Assembly: GCF_021347895.1 (NCBI RefSeq)
Contig: NC_067113.1
Coordinates: 38,851,474-38,915,473 of the forward strand
Source of the DNA: Acanthochromis polyacanthus
Taxonomy: Eukaryota > Chordata > Actinopteri > Pomacentridae
Direction of reading: 5' to 3'
DNA: 64,000 nucleotides
Part shown: positions 1 to 10,600 of the stretch, in pieces
How the letters are laid out: every line of letters begins with the position of its first letter
Position numbering within the stretch: the first letter of the stretch is position 1
Program-made: the position numbers and the translations under genes
The notes under the pieces: model-generated
Database searches by the model: none
Told to the model about the DNA's origin: nothing
Seen by the model: the letters and a program-made list of their open reading frames with translations, nothing else

Positions 1-890
1 AAACAAAGTTCTGTAAAGTATTTTTTTGCCAGAAATAAAACTTCAGAAGACATGAAAGTTGGTGAAGAAACAGCTCGAATATTTTACAGTAGATCTGAAA
101 GACTGAATGGATCCAATAGAGGACAGAATTTTAATTATTTTTCCTTAAAAACGGAAGAAAGTGTGGTGGTCTAGTGTCTCCATAAAGTTCCTATAAGGTT
201 TATCTGTGGATGGATCCATGTTTCTACTAGAATCCAGTCTTTGGTCCACGTTTCTCCAACATCAGTAGAACGTGATGGTTAAAGTTTGACCAGACAATGT
301 TCCAGTTTACATGTTTTTCACCAACTAATCAGGGAATTCATGGATTTTATTGCAGTTTCTTTACTGCAGCTGAAAGTAAAAAGGAAACAAACAACAGGAG
401 CTGCAGAGTTTGTGGAAGGAGAAGCAGTAAAAGACTTAATGAGGCGATAAAAGCAGATTGAAAGCGTCTGTTAATGACTAAAGCACAGAAACACTCAGAT
501 GTTTACATGTTGAAGGTGCAGGAGAGGGAAATAAGCTTCAAATTCTACAGTTTTTCTTATTTTCTAGACCAAATAGTGGAGTTTTACTGTTTCTGTTCTT
601 CAGTCTTTGAATCTCCTGCGGGTTAATTTTCTCGTTTCTTTGTCGTCGAGGCTGAAAAAAAAAGCTTAAATATTGAGATGAATTCATCACTTGTGGCCTC
701 GGGTTCTTTCTGTCACTTCATTAAAACGTTTTTTCACTTTTAATTAAACCAACCTTGATTAGTTGTTTGAGAAATGAAAAATGAGTTTAACCTCGAGGTG
801 GGAAATTCTGACTTAATTAAAACAAACCAGATGTTTCTGCAGCGACTGAGGAAAGCCGCTCAGAAGTTTAACGCTTCCTTTAAAGTTTTG
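1..890. other. Unassigned upstream DNA
   Basis: I see no gene-like reading frame, splice-supported exon or recognisable mobile element here. The composition is typical AT-rich teleost intergenic DNA. It lies about 3.6 to 4.5 kb upstream of the kcnmb4 start codon. Confidence 0.6.
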
Positions 891-893
891 TTT

Positions 894-1078
894 TTATTTT
901 TCAGTCTCATGGTTGTTTTGTCTTTTTGTCTGCATTTTATCATGTTGTGTCTCTTTGTGATTGTTTTTAGTCTCTTTCTGATTTTTTTCAGTTTGTTTTA
1001 TTTATTTTTGTAGTTTTGTGTTTATTTGTGGTCGTTTTGAGTTTTTCTTAGTCTCTGTGGTTGTTTTGTCTTTTATTT
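894..1078 (+). repeat. Degenerate TTTGTGG/TTGTTTTGTC minisatellite
   Basis: Short T/G-rich phrases such as GGTTGTTTTGTCTTT recur with substitutions. This is one of at least ten patches of the same degenerate family in the window. Reading frames through it are low-complexity Phe/Leu/Val strings, not genes. Confidence 0.6.
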
Positions 1079-1079
1079 T

Positions 1080-1900
1080 GTAGATATTTGCAAAATTGCA
1101 AAAAGTGCTTATAAGGACTAAAAAATGTGAAATCATTTTTTAAGTTATTTTACAAACTTTATTTTGTTAAATTACAGGAGAGTTTATTAATTTTGAAATT
1201 GAAATAACAAAATTTTAAAAAATCAAAAAATTATATTTTTATAAACAGTGACTTTAAAATTAAAATGTTTTACTGTATTTAAATCCACAAATTATCAGTA
1301 TCTTTGAAAAATGTTCCCCGTTTTATTAAATTACAGATAATATTTAGTAAAATCGCCAAAAATAAAAAAGCAGTATTTTTAGAAATATATTTTCTTTTAC
1401 AGTATTTGACCATAAAATTACAGTTTTATTGCATTAAAAGCTGCTGAAATTTTCCAGATATTTTTAGTTTGAAAATAAAGAGATTTTTTTTTACTTTTTA
1501 TATAGTTTTGTATTTTTACAACTGTTTATTTGTATACTTTTTACCTTTTTTTATTGATTTTTCTTTTTTGTTTTTATATATTTTTTTACTTTATTACAGA
1601 TTTATACTTTTTATTTTACAGATTTATTTTTTCCAAGATTTTTTTTTTTTTTTTACATATTTTTGCTTTTTAAGGAATACTATAATAAATAATATCCACG
1701 TTAATTTGTATTTTAAATAAAAATTTTACATAAATGTGAGTTTTAATATGTTCTATGGATTTAAATCAGCTAAAAATATCAGTAAATTAAAAATATTTGC
1801 TGTTTTTTTTAACTGTTACATATTTTTTGGTACTTTTGCTGCCAGATTAAATTTTTTTCCCCCGTTTTTATTTTTTTTAGATCAGAGTTCTTCATCAGAT
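1080..1900. other. AT-rich low-complexity stretch
   Basis: Long runs of A and T with recurrent TTTTTAC and ACAGTATTT phrases. No exon or element is recognisable. Reading frames in it encode only Phe/Tyr/Leu-rich strings. Confidence 0.6.
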
Positions 1901-2454
1901 CAGTCTGCTGCTTCATGTTAAATCTAAATATTGTTTGATGGTAAATCTCGTTTTTTTTCTGCTGTTTGTTTGTAGATTTCCCTCCAAATGTTCCTCTCCT
2001 CGGAGCTTTTCTTTGTTTTCGGCTTTAAATCCGACACCAACTGTCTGCTGGCTGTCCATCGGCTCCTTTTCATTCTGACGTTCTGCTGACGTTCTGCTGG
2101 GGTTCTGCAGGAACACGAGGCCGATGTCCGTTATCATTTCTAATCTTTTGATCTGCACAGACCATAATAATCCGCCACATGCCTCCCTGATTATCGACGT
2201 AACAGATAAACCCTGCAGGTCGACGAGGTTTAGAGGCTGCAGAGAAAACCACCGTTTTATCGTCTGGTGTTCAGAATTCACCGTAAAGTCTGAAAAAAAC
2301 GAAAGAAAAAGACGTAAAACATCCAGCAGGGTTCAAGTTTTACCAGAAAACTGCTTTAAGACTTTATTTAGACGACAGTTTGCATCTTTAACGGAAATCA
2401 AAGCGTTTTACCTTCAGAACAGCCTCAGTTCTCCTCAGTAAACCTGCTGGTTCT

Positions 2455-2585
2455 GGTTCAGACCAGTTCAGACCGGTTTATAGTGGTTCAGACCAGTTCA
2501 GACCGGTTTATAGTGGTTCAGACCGGTTTATAGTGGTTCAGACCAGTTCAGACCGGTTCAGACCGGTTTATAGTGGCTCAGAGTG
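2455..2585 (+). repeat. Tandem GTTCAGACC(A/G) repeat
   Basis: The phrases GTTCAGACCAGTTCAGACC and GGTTTATAGTGGTTCAGACC alternate about five times with very little divergence. This points to a short minisatellite of composite units. Confidence 0.75.
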
Positions 2586-2609
2586 GCTTTATGGAGGTTT
2601 TACGTTGGA

Positions 2610-3075
2610 TCTGAACTAATTTTACTTGTTGAGTTTTACTAATTCTAGATTTGTTTTTTATTTTATCTTAGACTGGTTTTGGAGTTGGTTTTAGACTAGC
2701 TTTAAGACTTGGTTCCAGACTTGGTTAAGACCACTTTTGGACTACTTGTAGATTCTTTAGTTTTAGTTCTTTGGGACTTAGTTCCGGAGTTTTGTTTTGG
2801 ACTGATTTTAGACTCTTGTGGTCCGGCTTTAGACTGGTTTAGACTTGGTCCAGGAGTTGGTTTTAGAGTCATTTTAGACTGGTTGAACTTGGTCTTGGAA
2901 CTGGTTTTAGACTGGTTTCAGACTTGGTTTTGGAGGTCTCTTGCAACTGGTTTTCGACATGGTCCTGGAGTTAGAGTTAGACTGGATTCAGACTGGATTT
3001 TAGATTAGTTTTGGACAGGTTTTAGTTTAATTTTTGACATGGTTTTGGACTGGTTTTAGAGTGGTTTTGCATCTA
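2610..3075 (+). repeat. Degenerate TTTTAGACTGG/TTGGACTTGG repeat
   Basis: Variants of TTTTAGACTGGTTT and GACTTGGTTTTGGA follow one another at irregular spacing. The same family is much longer at 13340-15480 inside kcnmb4 intron 2. The Leu/Val/Asp/Trp-rich reading frame through it is a repeat artefact. Confidence 0.65.
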
Positions 3076-3160
3076 GATAAATTTCGGTGCTTTGTGTCTC
3101 TTTTGTCAGTTTGTGTTTCGTTTCAGTCATTTTGCACTTTTTATTGTGATTTTTATTCAC

Positions 3161-3240
3161 TCTGTGGTTGTTTTTGTTGGTTCTGTGGTTGTTTTTGTTG
3201 GTTCTGTGGTTGTTTTTGTTGGTTCTGTGGTTGTTTTCGT
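3161..3240 (+). repeat. 21-bp tandem repeat, about 3.8 copies
   Basis: The unit TCTGTGGTTGTTTTTGTTGG plus one T repeats almost exactly. Because 21 bp is seven codons, both strands stay open (Cys-Phe-Trp-Gly on plus, Asn-His-Arg-Lys on minus). That explains the apparent small ORFs here. Confidence 0.85.
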
Positions 3241-4200
3241 GTCTCATGTCTACATAAATATTGAAGCTGAGGTTCTTCCAACCTGTTGGATCCCTCAGTT
3301 CTACTAGAACCAGATAAAGGAGGTTCTAATCCACAGTAGATGCTAGCAGGTTCAATTAGAACATGTTTTTTATGTTTCAACACCTAAAATGAAGCTGGAC
3401 TTTAGGAACAGATAAACAGAATCTATCTCTGTGGTTCTCTAAAGCTGACTGAGAACCAGAGGATGTTTCATGTGTTCTGCTTCACTAAGAGGATTATCTC
3501 ATCCAGCATGTAACAGAACAACACAAATCTGGATTCAGTCGTCAGAGAGACGAATGAAACCATAGAAACCTGCTGGAGGCCGCGTCACATGACCAGAAGT
3601 AGAACCACCGGAGTTCTGGTTGGACGGGTTCTAGTCAGAACTTCGTGTTTATGGAGATGATTTCAGCGAACGCCAAAGTTCTAAAAATAAACTAAACCAG
3701 ATGACGTTCTACGATAACAGAGGAGGAACGTTTTCAAATCGGCGTTAAAAAAAGTTCTCCAGATGTTTTTGAGGCTTAAGATGACAGAACGTTCTTTATT
3801 AGACGTTCCTGTAACGTGATATATTAACAAAGTGGAACTTCCTGTCTGAGATTTTAAGGAACACATTAAAGAACGTTCTGCTATAAAGCGCTGTTCCACA
3901 TTAATGATAGAACAACGTTCTCCAACCAACGAAAGAGGAATGTTCTTAAGATTTGATAAAGGTGGAACATTCTGGCTGCAACGTTCTAGGGATTTTGCTG
4001 AGGGAACACAGTAAAGGATCTATGAAATGTTCTCAGTGTTCCAACATTTGGTCTGGAGAACTCTGAGGCAGAACAGTTTAAAATCATCAAACATTTTTAG
4101 TTCTCCTGCTTTTTAAGAAGAACATTCTGGGAGCCTCCTGCTGTAGATGCTACCGGAACCTTTGCAGAACCTTCTCAGAACCTTGCTATATGTGCTGTGA
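3241..4200. other. Unassigned DNA upstream of kcnmb4
   Basis: No exon or full element is recognised. Between about 3690 and 4130 the word GAACGTTCT and close variants recur, and the stretch may be an old degenerate repeat. No coding signal. Confidence 0.5.
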
Positions 4201-4249
4201 GCATCTTTAAAGTGCAGATTGTTTTTGTGGAACCTTTCCTCGCAGAAGA

Positions 4250-4457
4250 TTTTTGTTTTGTTTTTTTACAGTGAAGATGATGAAGGTGAGCAGAGATGAA
4301 GAGGAACCAGGAAGGAGGTCAAGAAGATGAGGAGGAGAACAGAAGGAACCAGAAGCCACCAGTTCCTCTCCAGGAGAACAGCGCCTCCTCCTCCTCCATC
4401 CCCCGGTGCTCCTCCTCCTCTCCATGCCGGCGGAGCGGAGCTGTCCGCGGGGCTGCC
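4250..4457 (+). promoter_or_regulatory. kcnmb4: Probable kcnmb4 promoter-proximal region and 5' leader
   Basis: The base composition turns GC- and CpG-richer just before the start codon, unlike the AT-rich DNA upstream. The leader contains a purine-rich AG-type tract followed by CTCCTC repeats. I see no clear TATA box, so the transcription start cannot be placed. An upstream ATG at 4296 is in frame with the coding exon and would add 54 low-complexity residues. Homology supports the downstream ATG at 4458. Confidence 0.4.
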
Positions 4458-4622
4458 ATGGCGAAGATCCGGGTGTCTTATGAGTACTCCGAGGCCGAGG
4501 ACAAGAGCATCCGGCTGGGCTTGTTCCTGATCGCCTGCGGCATCCTGAGCCTCTTCATCCTCGGCTTCTGCTGGCTCAGTCCGACGCTGCAGAGCCTCCA
4601 GAGCAAGCCGGCCAACTGCACG
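4458..4622 (+). CDS. kcnmb4: kcnmb4 exon 1 (residues 1-55)
   Basis: Starts at an ATG in a strong Kozak context (GCTGCCATGG) and encodes [10 protein letters not shown]...PANCT, then the donor GTGAGG at 4623. It contains the cytoplasmic N terminus and TM1 (residues about 19-40). Ser11 and Ser17 occupy the positions of the mammalian phosphorylation sites Thr11 and Ser17. The sequon Asn53-Cys-Thr ends the exon. The exon ends in phase 0. Confidence 0.95.
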
Positions 4623-7600
4623 GTGAGGCGGGCAGAGCGGCTGCGAGCTGCCGCTGGAGCTCCGGAGCTCCGGAGAACCAGATAGTAGTAATATTATCAG
4701 TGGTAGTACTATCAGTAGTGTTACAGTGTTTAGAGGTTTCTGTAGATTTTATAGCAACTTACTGTTTGTCTGTAAGTTACTGAAAAACTGTGACTTTACT
4801 GCGTTTGTTTGCAGCATTTTTGCTCTTAGTACTTTTATTATTGTGTATTTATTACAGTTTTATTCACGTTTTCAGAATTAGCTCACGTTTCTGTTCATTT
4901 TTAGTTATTTTAACTTTATTTAATCCAAACAATATTCACATTTTTACACCTTTTAGATAGATCAGTGTGAATTTAAACAGTTTGTCTCATTTAAAGTTTT
5001 ATTTTTGTCTTTATTGAATTAAAACAATAATCAGATTATTTTACGCTTAAAAATCTCATAAAACTGTCATAATGTAGAATTGAAACACTGTAAAACTGTC
5101 ATTTGCAGTATTTTTTTCCTATAATTATTCTCATTTACAGTTTTGTTGACATTTTAGTTTAATTATTTTCAGTTACTTTAAAATTATTTTAACTTCATTT
5201 AATCGAAGCAATGTTCACATTTATACACTGTAAAAAGTCTTAGAAGCAGTGAATAGTGTTCAACTGTAAAACTGGTCAAAATAACAGCAGAAAACTGTAA
5301 ATTGATGCTATTTTTTGCTATTTTATGGCTTTTACTTCATTAAAACATTCACATTTAATAAAATGTTCAGAAACTCAGAAATATGATAAACTAAAATAGA
5401 AATGCTAAAACTGGTGAAAAGAGCTGCTAAAATCTGCAAAATGGTGCTAATTTAAGATAATTTGAAGCATCATTATTATCTTTATTTAATCAAACCAATA
5501 TTTATGTTTTTACTGTTAAACTGTAGAAGAATAATGTAACATTAAAATCTGTAAAACCGGTGAAAATGACGGCAGATGTCTGTAAATTAATGCTATTTTT
5601 ATCTAATTTAAAGCTTCGTTATTTGCTTTATTTATTAAAATGTCGTAAAAAATACAAATAAAACGCTAAAATAATGAAAAATAGCTCCAAATATCTGCAG
5701 AAAAAAGAGACTTTGAGCTGATTTAAATACAAAATGTGTTTTTTATGAAGAACTGCTTAAACTGCACCCAAGTTATTTTTCTTTGGTTTTTCATGTATTT
5801 ATTAGACTCATGTGCTGGTTTTAGGTGTTTTGGTGTTTTATACATCTTTAAATATTAAACAGAGAAATTAGTGGTGGATCATAAATCTCAAAAACATTTT
5901 TTTATTTCTGATTTTTATCTTCAATTCAAGATTTATCAGAAGAATTTCACAAGTAACTGCAGTTAAATGTTAATTATTGTAGAAAAACTCTTTATTATTG
6001 GACAACATTAAATAATAAACTTCATGTTCAGCAGTAAATTACAACAATAACACTGAAAACAGCTAAAAATAAAACGGCTAAATGTGTTTTTAGATGTTTT
6101 CTTTAGTTTTTATCGTGCTTTTTGTTGTAATTAGCAGCACTGATGTTTTTCTTCTATTAATATTAAAATAATTCAAGCAGCTGCTGCATCAGTTTAAGCA
6201 TTAAGACGTAATAAACCGGCTGTTATTTACCGTTTTATTGGATGTTTATCAGCAGTAACGCTGTAAATAGCAGATTCTTCCTGAAACCATTAATAACCAG
6301 ATGTTAAATTATTCATTTGTCCTGCAGAAGCGACATAAATCTGAACTTTAGGAGCAGATTCTAGAAGTAGACTGAATATTTTCAGGGTTTAAGACCAAAG
6401 AAAATGCATAAAAATACAGTAAAAATGTGATTTTTATGGACTAAATGCCTGATCAGAGCTGAAACGAGTCACAGCTACTTAGAAGTTAATCTGATAAATT
6501 ATTCATTTATCTTGCAAAGTGCCTCGTAATCGTCGTTCTAGGAGCTTTTTGCTGCTTTTTCTTGATTTTTATATCGCTGTAAACTGATTATTTAGGAGGT
6601 TTTGGACCAAATAAATTACAGTTAAAGTGGATTTTTATGGATTCTATCATGGCTACGATGATTCAAAACGAACAGACGGATTTAATGAATATCAGAGGTA
6701 AGAAGTAGCGTTGTGGCTGTTATTTAGAGTTTTATTGAGGATATTTATCATTAGAAACAGTATAAATGACTGGTTAGTGCTGAATCAGTTTCTGGAAGAG
6801 TAATCTGATCAGTTATTTATCTTGCAAAGTGCCTTTTAACTTTGATTCTTGTAGTTTTTTCTCATTTTCTCTGTTATAAACCGACATGCACTGATTACTT
6901 TGCTGGTTTTAGACCTAAAAAGGCATTAAAATAGAGTGATAGTGGAATTTTATGGACTAAATAAAGGCTAAGCTGATTAAAAAGGTTTCTATCAGAGATA
7001 AGAAGCAGGCTTGTGGCTGTTATTTGGAAGTTTATTAGGATATTTATTGGCAGAAACGGTGGAAATAACGGCTCTTTCTTTGGTTTTATTGGTATTTGCT
7101 GCTTTTTCTCAGTTTTTTTTTAATCAAACTGAATATTTTAGAGGTTTTGGACCAAAGAAAAGGCTTTAAAGTGCATTTTTATAAACTAAATGGTTAATAA
7201 GTTAATTAAAAATGAATAAAACTATTGACCTCTGTCAGATTTCTTGAATAGTTTCAACCTTTTATATGAAATAAAGGTGAGAAATGAAATCGTGTTGTAG
7301 AAATGTGGTTAAATTCTGTTTATATTTTGACAATAATGTAGAAATTAATCCCTGTCCTGAAAGTTCTTAAAGTATTTGGTGTAAATGTGAGCAGTCTGGA
7401 TGTGATTTAGCTCAGAAACGTCGTCTGTAATCACGATCGACACGTTATTTAATCCAGAATCTGCACTAAAACTCAGACTTTGCTGTAAATAAACTCCTCG
7501 TTGACGGCCTGCTGCTGTCAAACTGCGGTATTTACGTGAGCTGAAGCGTTAAACCAAAGTTCAGATCAGTTTCGTCAGGATGAAGCCGATCAAAGCGATC

Positions 7601-10600
7601 GATCACATCTGACAGCATTGATCAGCGAGCCGTCAATTCAAACACAAATTTACCACAAATATCATCACAGAAAAACAGATTTGTTTTTTTCAAATTGATC
7701 CGTTTGAAAGTTTAAAAATGTAGAAAAATATCTTTATATATTCACAGTGAAAACTTCCACATTTTCACATTTTGGGGGAAAAATCCACCAAAAATAAAAT
7801 CTGAAAAAAATCCACCAAAATCCAGAGAATTTCACTGGATTTTGTTTTGTTTTTTTTCTGCTTGTTCTTAAAGAAAATATTAGAACTTTTACTGATTATA
7901 TATGGAATCACTTCAGATATTTTTAGGCTTTTTGTGGAAGATGTTTATTAATTTGTTTGAAAATATTTACAATTTTTAGATTTTTTAAATTCTTTTATTT
8001 TCATTTCTTTCCAATTTTTTTAAATAAAACTTTTAAAGGAAACTTAAAAAAATCTTCGTGAAGATTTTGAAAATTTTTATAAATTTGTGGAATTTTTTTG
8101 CTGAATTTTTTGATTTTTTTCAGACGAGGAAACTATTTTTTTTGTTGTCGTAAATTCTTTACATTTTTTTCTTACAGAAGTTTCATCCGAGTCTCTTCCT
8201 TCGTTTTCTAGCTTTGATCAGAGTTTCTTCAGTGTTTTGCTCGCTGGCAGCTGCTTGGTTTGTTGGAAAAACAAACTGAGCCGCAGCCAGAACAACCCGG
8301 TGACAGTAAAGTGGCAGGAAGCCTGGACAGCTGTAGAGGCGGCTGAAGCTAAATCAAACTCATTGCTCCACTCTCTTCAGCCTCTTTCTTCCCCGTCTCT
8401 CTCAGAAAACCAGATCTCACCTTTAACACTCGATTGCAGCTGAAAGTCGTCAGTGTGAAGCTTAGTTTCTGTAATAAAGTTTAAAATCCGTCGTGTTACG
8501 TCCCGCTAATCCTCTTATTCGGAGCTAAAACTCGACCTTTACTTCTGACAGGATGTGGAACTTATTACTTGATTTTCCAGCTTCAGGTCTTTATTTCTGA
8601 TCTAATCTTTATTTGTCGTCGATACAAAGTGAGTTTGGTTCCGTTCGGGTTCTCGTTGCCGAGGATCTTTGTTTGTGCAGCGTCTCATAAATCACTTCCT
8701 GCTCTCACATGAATTCATCCCGGCCTGATTTATTCGGCCGTTAGCTTATTGCATCATCTTAGAATAATGTTGGTGCATTATGGAGAGTGTTTTGTTTTTT
8801 TAAATCCAGAGTCTCCACTAATCCGCATACGTAAAATAAATCACAGCACTTTACTGGACTTTACTGCAGCTTCCTGAGTGAGGAAGAAAACTCTGATTTC
8901 TATCTAATAACTACAGATCAATGGAGTATTTCAGTGGATTTATATTTTTTTCATATCTGCAGTTGTTTTTTTTCAGTCCAGTAAGGAGCAATCAGACATA
9001 ATTTAGACAAAAACGTGCCTGAACACACGATTACAGTAAACTGAGCTTTTGTTTTATCTGCTTTATTGTCGCTTTTGTGTCAAATTTTTACAGGAAATGG
9101 ATCATTTTAAAATGCTAATAATGGCAGATTTACAATGGAAACTATTGACTTTTCTTAAAGAAAATGTACAAAAGCTACAGGCAGATTTTATTAGCTGTAG
9201 CTAGCCAGCTAGTTAAGCTAATGTTAAAGAGATACGAAACAGCCACAAAAATGCAGAAAACACAATACACAAAATGACCACAAACAACTACTACAGACAG
9301 ATTTTATTAGCTGTAGCTAGCCCGCTAGTTAAGCTAATGCTAGCTTTTGTGAAATCAATGCAAACACCGAAAGAACTGGAAAGTTACTGAAAATGAAGAG
9401 CGACAAAACGACAAAGACACAAAAAGAGATGAGACGACCACAATGATGATAAAAACTGTTGCAAAAATACACAAAACAGCAACAAAAACGCACAAATCAG
9501 CTACAAAATGCGCAAATCAACCACAGACAACAACTATAGGTAGATTTTATTAGCTCTAGCTAGCTAAGTAAGTTAATGCTAGCTTTTGTCTGCAAAAACA
9601 AAAGTGTCCACAAAGAGACACATAGGTTTAAAAAAATAGGCACAAAATGAACACAAACGGATGCAAAATCATGATATCGAGGGTAAAGCTAACAAGTTAG
9701 TAAAGTGCTACAAACGGTAAAATCACATTAAAAGAATGAGGCTAAAGCTAACCAGGTATGTTAGCTTGTGTGACGATAAAATCATTTTTATTGTTTTTAA
9801 ATTCACTAAATATATCATTATTTTTCAGATATTTGCTGCTTTTTTAACCTGTTATCTAAATTGTGAACATTACTATCTTCCACGAGTTGTTTTCCTTTTC
9901 TGTAAATGAAATAAAACGTAGAATAAAAGTTTAGGCAATCGATTAAATGAACCACAGTCCAGTCTGATGGGATTAAGTGCAGAAAGATATAAAGAATAAT
10001 TCAAACCAAATGACTAAAACAACTAAAACAAGACGAGTAAGCAAAAGTCTGATTAGCATACTTAACCTCAGTTATTCTCATTTTATTGCTGCTAAAAACC
10101 TCTTTGAAGTTCACTGAAGATGCATCAATGCAGAAAAAGTCCTGGAACATTTTATTTTTGTGTTTTTGTGATAAATCAGCCTCTAAGTTGCTGCTTGGTT
10201 TCTGGGTAAGTTCCTGACTGATGTCGCCCCCTACAGGTGGTGTCGGTGCTGCGTCCAGAGGAGATGTTCGAATGCGTCTTCACCTGTGGAGCTGATTGTA
10301 AAGGAACGTCGCTTTATCCCTGCCTGCAGATCTTCGTCAACAACTCGGAGTCCAACTCGGTGGCTCTGCTGCACTTCGACGAGCAGCAGCTGGTCCTGAA
10401 CCCGAAGGTAAAAAACAATCAGATCTAATCCTGTTAGTGGAGAGACGAGGGTGTTTGTTAGTCCGGGAAAATTAGATTATGCGTGGAAAGTAAGAAAACC
10501 GTCCTATTAGGTCTGTAGAGTCCAGAAGTTCTGGTTCTGGTTGGTCCATGTGCTGGTTTTAGTTCAAGATTAAAGTTTGACATCAACACACTGAACAGCA

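Larger units (their letters stand above)
4623..10236 (+). other. kcnmb4: kcnmb4 intron 1
   Basis: A 5.6 kb intron with donor GTGAGG and acceptor CCCCTACAG. It is AT-rich and built largely of old degenerate tandem duplications. Around 4750-5700, copies of a few hundred bases share phrases such as ACTGTAAAACTGTCAT. Around 6470-7150, copies of roughly 250-330 bp share TTATCTTGCAAAGTGCC. A degraded TTAA-type element lies at 7670-8170 and GCTAGC-rich repeats at 9170-9600. No other gene is seen. Confidence 0.7.

Noticed and set aside
4296..4457. In-frame upstream ATG adding 54 residues to kcnmb4
   Set aside because: The added residues are low-complexity (Glu/Asn/Arg then Ser/Pro). The known protein begins at the strong-Kozak ATG at 4458, with clear homology from its first residue on.
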